This document shows, in pieces, positions 59,280 to 64,000 of a stretch of DNA of 64,000 nucleotides. Within the stretch, counting starts at the first letter, position 1, and every line of letters begins with the position of its first letter. The stretch comes from Candidatus Nanoarchaeia archaeon. Lineage in GTDB: Archaea > Nanobdellota > Nanobdellia > Woesearchaeales > JACPBV01. The notes beneath the pieces were generated by a model. The model did no database searches and was not told the DNA's origin. It saw nothing but the letters and a program-made list of their open reading frames with translations. Both the position numbers and the translations under genes were made by a program. The DNA is taken from NCBI GenBank assembly GCA_028279655.1, contig JANQNH010000018.1:62001-126000 (forward strand), read 5' to 3'.

Positions 59280-60479
59280 TTAGGTTTTGTGAAGAGGTTT
59301 TAATGTCATACTTTGGTAGAATGCAGAGTCATTTAGGAGTTGACACTGGAATGCAGGATACTCTGCCAACTTTCCTGTTTCATGAAAAGGAGTAAATCTT
59401 CTTCCTATTTTTCCTTCCTCCATTTGAACAGCAATTCCGTAGTGCCCTGATCTGTGAGGATCTATCCGATATACTCCGTCCTTGGTTTTGTTAAATGTGT
59501 ATTCTACGAATGCTAATGTTGGCATACTATGCAGGGAAGAGGTAGTTCCGAAATCTGACTTAATACGAGTAGATTCGTAAACTCGGATGAACAATTTATC
59601 TCTTTCTTCCCAGATAATCGTTGGACTTTTGGTTTTTGAATGTTCCAGGTAATTAAAATCAGTCTTTGTTACTTGTACAGTAGAATCTAGAACTCCTGCT
59701 CTTATTAGAGCGGATTCTCTTATTTTTGGATCGTGCCATTTTTCTGTTCTGTTGCTTACTGAGATTTGTTGATCCTGCCAGGCTTGTGCAGCAATCGCTC
59801 CTGCCAAGATATCTGCATATGTACTATACTCCTCTTCCTCTTTATTTCTAGTCCATATCCTTACTCCCTTATGACCGGTTTTTCCTGGAATTATTATGCT
59901 CTCATAATCATAGATTTTTTCAATCATAATCTTACCCATTACATTGTTTTGGGGCGCTTTTACATAATCAGCAGAAAGCAGGCTATCTGCCTTTGCAACC
60001 TCTAGGACCTTAAGGTGATCTGTGTCGCTTATCTTGCATAGGTACTGAGTTAATGGTGGTTTGCCTGACGGATTTGATAGATCAAACTGCTGGATGACAG
60101 CATATTCGCCCTCTGGACGACGAAATCTTAATATTCTTATATAGGCATCTTTGTCTTGCAGCTTTGTTTGGGAGCCATAGCATTCAAACGCTGTTGTTTT
60201 TGACAATATACCATCTATTAAGCTATCCCAATCTGGGTGAACTCTTCTGGATCTCTCATATGTTGATTTAACCTCCAGCCCTTCGTCTATCTTGGTAATC
60301 AGAGCTTTTGAATCTAATTCTCCTTCAAACTTTAACCTATTGAGCCTTGCTTCAAGGGTTAGATCAGAATTATTCGAGGTGTCTAGTGGTGGATACATGG
60401 AAAGGGGATTGACCATTACTACACCTGCTGTTGAGGTACCTGCAAACTTAAGGAAATCTCTCCTGTTCATTTCCTGCAT
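59280..60479 (-). CDS. Tat-exported hypothetical protein
   Basis: 399 residues. The N-terminus is a twin-arginine signal (NRRDFLKFAGTSTAGVVMV), which implies export in a folded state. The mature part has no recognised domain; it contains several charged beta-rich stretches. Two close ATG codons (60479 and 60470) are possible starts. A TATA box CTTTATAAATTT lies near 60510. Confidence 0.65.
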   Translation of the reverse strand: MQEMNRRDFLKFAGTSTAGVVMVNPLSMYPPLDTSNNSDLTLEARLNRLKFEGELDSKALITKIDEGLEVKSTYERSRRVHPDWDSLIDGILSKTTAFECYGSQTKLQDKDAYIRILRFRRPEGEYAVIQQFDLSNPSGKPPLTQYLCKISDTDHLKVLEVAKADSLLSADYVKAPQNNVMGKIMIEKIYDYESIIIPGKTGHKGVRIWTRNKEEEEYSTYADILAGAIAAQAWQDQQISVSNRTEKWHDPKIRESALIRAGVLDSTVQVTKTDFNYLEHSKTKSPTIIWEERDKLFIRVYESTRIKSDFGTTSSLHSMPTLAFVEYTFNKTKDGVYRIDPHRSGHYGIAVQMEEGKIGRRFTPFHETGKLAEYPAFQCQLLNDSAFYQSMTLKPLHKT

Positions 60480-60671
60480 TTTCCTAGTAGTTATGGATTA
60501 TCTGGAAATTTATAAAGCTTTTGTAATGATAAGATTTATAAATATATTATTATTCCCAATAGGTATGGATTCAGTAAGAAAGTCAGGATCTTAGATGTTT
60601 CTTTTGTTAGATTTATTTATAGTTATTTGTTGTTTTAGTTGATGATATTATATTGATTAAAGGTGATAATT

Positions 60672-60776
60672 ATGGCTTACAACAAGAAAATTAAGATTTT
60701 CTTGAGCATGCCATTTTTTGGAGGAAAAAATGTCATACATACAAGATTTAAAATGGAACAAGGGAATGAAGGTTAA
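60672..60776 (+). CDS. Small upstream ORF overlapping the deoxyhypusine synthase start
   Basis: 34 codons beginning MAYNKKIKIFLSMPFFGGKN, with a good GGTGATAATT ribosome-binding site directly before the ATG. It runs 47 nt into the next gene in another frame, so its translation would affect initiation at 60730. It could be a regulatory leader peptide or chance. Confidence 0.3.
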   Translation: MAYNKKIKIFLSMPFFGGKNVIHTRFKMEQGNEG

Positions 60777-61731
60777 GGATATGGTTAGTTCGTTTAGTAA
60801 TTTGGGGTATCAAAGTGTGGAGTTGAAGAAAGCAAGTGATGTTATTGTCAAGATGAAGAAGGACAATGCCAAGATATTCCTTACGTTTACCTCGAATATG
60901 GTCACTTCTGGCTTAAGGGGTTTTTTTGCCCAGTTGATCCAGTTAGGTATGGCTGATGTTATTGTAACTACGGTTGGTGGTATCGAAGAGGACATAATGA
61001 AGGCTTCTGGTGCTAGGTTTAAGATTGGTAATTTTAGTTCGGATGATGTTGAGCTCCATGAGAAGGGTGTTAATAGAATAGGAAATATTTTGGTAAATAA
61101 TGAAAGCTATATGCACTTTGAGGATAGAATCATGCCTATGTTGGACAAATTGTATGCTAAGCAGAAGAGGTGGGATGTTTCTTCATTGCTTAGAGAGATT
61201 GGCTTGATGCTTGATGATAAAGACTCCATATTGTTCCAGGCAGCCTCTTGCGGGGTTCCAATTTTCTGTCCTGCAATAACTGATGGTGCGTTTGGGTTTC
61301 ATCTTTATCTGTTTCAGCAGAAGCATACTGACTTTATAGTGGATGTTGTCAAGGATTTTGGGAATATCCTTTTTGTCACTTCATATGATGAGAAGAAGGG
61401 AGTGATCGCTTTAGGGGGGAGCATATCAAAGCACCATGCTATCCTAAGTACTTTGCTTAATGGTGGTGCTAATTATGCTGTGTATATGACAACTGCACAT
61501 AAGACCTCTGGAAGCATGAGCGGAGCTACAACCGAAGAGGCAAAGTCATGGGGGAAGGTGAAGGATGAGAGCGATGTTGCTACAGTGATTGGAGATGTAA
61601 CTATCACATTTACTTTGGCTATGATCAATGCTCTGGAACAGTTGAGTGAAGAGGGGCTTTTGAAGCCTAGAGAAAAAGTTAAGGTTGAGGGGAGAAGCTT
61701 GGAGGATATTAAGAAATATGTCAGAGGCTAA
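60730..61731 (+). CDS. dys: Deoxyhypusine synthase
   Basis: 333 residues from the ATG at 60730, after a GGAGG site. It transfers the aminobutyl group of spermidine to a lysine of aIF5A. Motifs: LTFTSNMVTSGLRGFFAQL, GGIEEDIMKA, ITDGAFGFHL, and the active-site Lys region TTEEAKSWGKVK. Its end overlaps the next gene by 14 bp, so the two are translationally linked. The aIF5A gene is not in the window. Confidence 0.94.
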   Translation: MSYIQDLKWNKGMKVKDMVSSFSNLGYQSVELKKASDVIVKMKKDNAKIFLTFTSNMVTSGLRGFFAQLIQLGMADVIVTTVGGIEEDIMKASGARFKIGNFSSDDVELHEKGVNRIGNILVNNESYMHFEDRIMPMLDKLYAKQKRWDVSSLLREIGLMLDDKDSILFQAASCGVPIFCPAITDGAFGFHLYLFQQKHTDFIVDVVKDFGNILFVTSYDEKKGVIALGGSISKHHAILSTLLNGGANYAVYMTTAHKTSGSMSGATTEEAKSWGKVKDESDVATVIGDVTITFTLAMINALEQLSEEGLLKPREKVKVEGRSLEDIKKYVRG

Positions 61732-62752
61732 ATTTATCTTGTCAAATAGCAAGGTTATCGAGCAGTTTACCAAGGTTAGAGAGGTTGCTGATGTTGTCTC
61801 TTATAGCTCTAAGACCAACCAGGATGTTACCAAGGTTCTTGAGGAAGGGACTGATTGTATGTTTAGCGTGCACTTTGTAAACGAGTTAAAGCATCTAAAG
61901 GATATGTCCAGGGTGATATTCTTAGCACAAGCATGGAACATCGATCTGATTAAGTCGTTAGTGGATAGGGGGATAAGGTACTTTATCGTTGATAATGAGA
62001 ATGACCTGGATATCTTGTTGAGCTTTTTGGAGAGTGCGGATGTTAAGATCAATCTTCTCCTCAGGATGAGATTAAAGGAGAATACCATACGAACAGAGAA
62101 ATACTTTGTTTTTGGAATGGCCAGCGAGATAATCAATAGAAGAGTTAGGGAACTTAGGAAGAACGATAAGATAATAAAGCTAGGGATACATTTTCATAGA
62201 AAGACCCAGAACATGTCAGAATGGAACCTTAGGTATGAACTGTCTAATGTATTTGATGATGATTTCTTTAAGCATATAGATCTTGTCAATATCGGAGGGG
62301 GGATACCTTCGGTTTATGCAAATACTAATGAGGATGTTATAAGGACGGTTTTTGACAGGATCCTTGAATTCAGGTCCTGGTTGAATGATAGGAAGATAGA
62401 GATGATCATCGAGCCTGGGAGATACATTGCTGCTCCGGCTGTTAAGCTTATGACCCGAATTATTGCTGTGGATCAGGGCAATATAACTGTGAACGCTTCT
62501 GTCTATAATTCAGATATGGATGCTATTATTGTCCCTGTTAAGCTGCTTGTTGAAGGTGAACTTTCTAAGGGCGAGGGAAAGCCTTATGTGATCAAAGGGA
62601 TGACTCCTTGTTCTATGGACCTTTTTAGGTATAGGGTCTATCTTTCTTCTCCTAAGGTTGGTGATGAATTGGTGTTCTTGAATGCAGGAGCTTATAATTT
62701 CAGCTCTGATTTTTGCGATCTGGATAAACTGGATGTGGAGATTGTTGAATGA
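61718..62752 (+). CDS. PLP-dependent group IV decarboxylase (carboxynorspermidine/ornithine type)
   Basis: 344 residues. PLP Lys in SYSSKTNQD (near residue 31), the Gly-rich phosphate loop VNIGGGIPS, EPGRYIA, the catalytic Cys in TPCSMDLFRYR and AGAYNFSSDF. It fits the alanine racemase-fold decarboxylases, nearest in look to carboxynorspermidine decarboxylase. Overlap with dys suggests that it makes the polyamine donor for hypusine. Substrate not proven. Confidence 0.85.
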   Translation: MSEAKFILSNSKVIEQFTKVREVADVVSYSSKTNQDVTKVLEEGTDCMFSVHFVNELKHLKDMSRVIFLAQAWNIDLIKSLVDRGIRYFIVDNENDLDILLSFLESADVKINLLLRMRLKENTIRTEKYFVFGMASEIINRRVRELRKNDKIIKLGIHFHRKTQNMSEWNLRYELSNVFDDDFFKHIDLVNIGGGIPSVYANTNEDVIRTVFDRILEFRSWLNDRKIEMIIEPGRYIAAPAVKLMTRIIAVDQGNITVNASVYNSDMDAIIVPVKLLVEGELSKGEGKPYVIKGMTPCSMDLFRYRVYLSSPKVGDELVFLNAGAYNFSSDFCDLDKLDVEIVE

Positions 62753-62757
62753 TCTTA

Positions 62758-64000
62758 TCATAACCTTTTTACTACAATCAATGTCCGATCATCCTCAGCT
62801 GGTCTTTTTCCACTAAACATCTCAACCTCTTTGTAGATTCCATTTACTATCTGATCTGCACTATCCTGGGAGTGCGTCAATACATAATCTATCAACCTTT
62901 TCTCTTCCCATTGTTCTTTCCTTCCTGGATTGAATGTTTCTGTGATTCCATCTGAACCGAGAACTATGATCTCTCCTCTTCTCATGTGTCCTGTGTATAT
63001 TTCGTTTTCTATGCCCTTAATAACTCCAAGTATGGGTGATGAACCATCTAGTGGAATACATTTTCCATCATAAAAACTATACGGGAGAGGGAGGTGCCCA
63101 TTATTTATATAAGCATAGTCCCCATTTTTTTGTAATTCCATAAGAACTGATGAGGCAAAATAATCGTCTTTTTCATCACAGAGGGCCCTATTTATTTTAC
63201 TCATAGTCGTTACAGCTTTTTCTCCTTTATTCTCTCTTAGGAGATCACGGATTGTTCTGGAGAGTAATGAGGCTGGCAGTCCATGTCCTGTTACGTCTGA
63301 TAGAACTATCCTATATGTGTCTCCATGCTGTTTCCCTAAGCGATAATCCCCACCTACTTCTTCAGCAAACCTTATTTCATCACCTATGTCGTATCCTTCG
63401 AAAGGATCCATTGGCTCTATCAAACCTTCCTGTATCCCGTGAGCGACTTTCAGTTCTGCGTTTCTTTTAGCTAACTCGCTCTCAACCTCTGATTGTCTTG
63501 CTCTTGACCTCATATACCTTCTGGCATCCATGCCTATATGAGATATTGTCTCTCTTATGGTCCCTACATATGGATCAATATCATCTTTTTGCTTTAAGGC
63601 AACCAGATAGTCTAGTCCTTTATCTAACGCAATTATTGTTCTTTTTCTAAGAAAATAAGGTGTTCTATCTGAATCGTGCCTAAATATCACTGGTGTTTTT
63701 CTTAGTTCTTCTAATGGGAGGTCTTTTTTCTCCATGCAATAACCTGTAAATAATGGATCTGGGTTTCCAAATTGTGCGATTACCCTGTAATCTCCGTTGT
63801 TCCTTTCCATCAGGCTACCTCCTTCTATACCGAAGTAAGGGTATGGTGTGATAACCTTGCCAATAACATTTAACAGGCTTATTGCCCTTTTTGTTGGTAT
63901 CTCGTTTGGTCTTGCATCGATCCTTCTGTCAAGAAGGGCATTTAGGTGCTTGTCTAGTGATCTTAGGACATCTCCTTGCTCCTTTACCTTCTGCTCCTGG
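62758..64000 (-). CDS. SpoIIE/PP2C-type protein phosphatase, N-terminus beyond window
   Basis: The C-terminal domain (about 220 residues) is a SpoIIE/RsbU-type PP2C: VGGDYRLGKQHGDTYRIVLSD, DVTGHGLPASLLSR, YAYINNGHLPLPY, VLGSDGITETFN and the final EDDRTLIVVKR. An N-terminal sensor-like (GAF-like) domain and a helical linker precede it. An ATG at 63810 exists, but the frame stays open to the window edge and encodes plausible protein, so the gene is probably longer. It implies Ser/Thr phospho-signalling. Confidence 0.85.
   Translation of the reverse strand, partial: QEQKVKEQGDVLRSLDKHLNALLDRRIDARPNEIPTKRAISLLNVIGKVITPYPYFGIEGGSLMERNNGDYRVIAQFGNPDPLFTGYCMEKKDLPLEELRKTPVIFRHDSDRTPYFLRKRTIIALDKGLDYLVALKQKDDIDPYVGTIRETISHIGMDARRYMRSRARQSEVESELAKRNAELKVAHGIQEGLIEPMDPFEGYDIGDEIRFAEEVGGDYRLGKQHGDTYRIVLSDVTGHGLPASLLSRTIRDLLRENKGEKAVTTMSKINRALCDEKDDYFASSVLMELQKNGDYAYINNGHLPLPYSFYDGKCIPLDGSSPILGVIKGIENEIYTGHMRRGEIIVLGSDGITETFNPGRKEQWEEKRLIDYVLTHSQDSADQIVNGIYKEVEMFSGKRPAEDDRTLIVVKRL

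Noticed and set aside
63810-64000. ATG 63810 as true start of the SpoIIE-type phosphatase
   Set aside because: A GGAGGT lies upstream, but the frame remains open to the edge with protein-like sequence, so the gene is treated as partial.

Overview
The window looks like AT-rich chromosomal DNA of an archaeon. It carries the translation factors aIF5B and aEF1B, ribosomal proteins uL1, uL10 and P1 (L12), eS24 and eS31, the RNA polymerase subunit Rpo7 with Spt4, transcript cleavage factor TFS, an Orc1/Cdc6 initiator, archaeal-type riboflavin enzymes, TYW1, Trm1, the archaeal CCA-adding enzyme, RtcA, RtcB and archease, and deoxyhypusine synthase. TATA boxes lie about 25-30 bp upstream of many starts (leaderless or near-leaderless genes), and other starts carry GGTG or GGAGG ribosome-binding sites. 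Reduced domain versions (a standalone NMD3 C-terminal domain), DUF371, DUF460 and charged coiled-coil secreted proteins fit a DPANN-type lineage (Woesearchaeota-like). The lineage is an inference; no rRNA or tRNA gene was seen.

Layout. 1-11.4 kb: a secreted PLD-type protein, aIF5B, Trm1, aEF1B with its zinc-ribbon partner, RtcA and secreted coiled-coil proteins. 11.5-13.9 kb: a candidate small RNA and the riboflavin cluster (RbkR-type kinase/regulator, RibC, RibH) holding two tandem structured elements. 14-22.8 kb: DUF460, NMD3 domain, signal peptidase, a free-standing LAGLIDADG gene, TFS and a very long Lys/Glu/Arg coiled-coil protein. 22.9-28 kb: dTMP synthesis (ThyA, DHFR, Tmk) and dUTPase. 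28-38.5 kb: TYW1, CCA-adding enzyme, transporters, an endonuclease IV-like protein, a B12-type radical SAM protein and a tandem Lrp regulator. 38.5-46.8 kb: PIN protein, Rpo7-Spt4-eS24-eS31, coiled-coil COG1340, uL1-uL10-P1 and Orc1. 46.9-50 kb: small ORFs, VapBC, Sua5. 50-57 kb: an interrupted rtcB, a second LAGLIDADG gene, archease. 57-64 kb: TatD, a Tat-exported protein, deoxyhypusine synthase with a PLP decarboxylase, and a SpoIIE/PP2C phosphatase running off the right edge.

The main discovery candidate is rtcB (50929-52380, minus strand). Its frame is broken by two in-frame TAG codons inside the most conserved RtcB motifs. Both breaks are explained by tiny insertions, 30 nt and 18 nt, each folding into a bulge-helix-bulge (BHB) motif. 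Splicing them by the BHB rule restores HFGYGLP and GF-DINCG exactly. BHB introns are cut by tRNA-splicing endonuclease and ligated by RtcB itself, so the ligase would have to ligate its own mRNA. A LAGLIDADG gene faces rtcB across a shared, palindrome-containing regulatory region, and archease lies about 2 kb away.

A second candidate is a family of structured intergenic elements (E1 6046-6170, E2 23852-24041, E3 38994-39122) with long outer stems, a conserved TC x TC internal loop, compensatory changes in three stems and a conserved CTCTTCAG strand. Two related-looking elements (E4, E5) sit in tandem in the riboflavin cluster. Shared promoter motifs were also seen: a CACTTGCCA module at 46.9 and 52.4 kb, and TTTGCACAATAAC sites upstream of three promoters around uL1.
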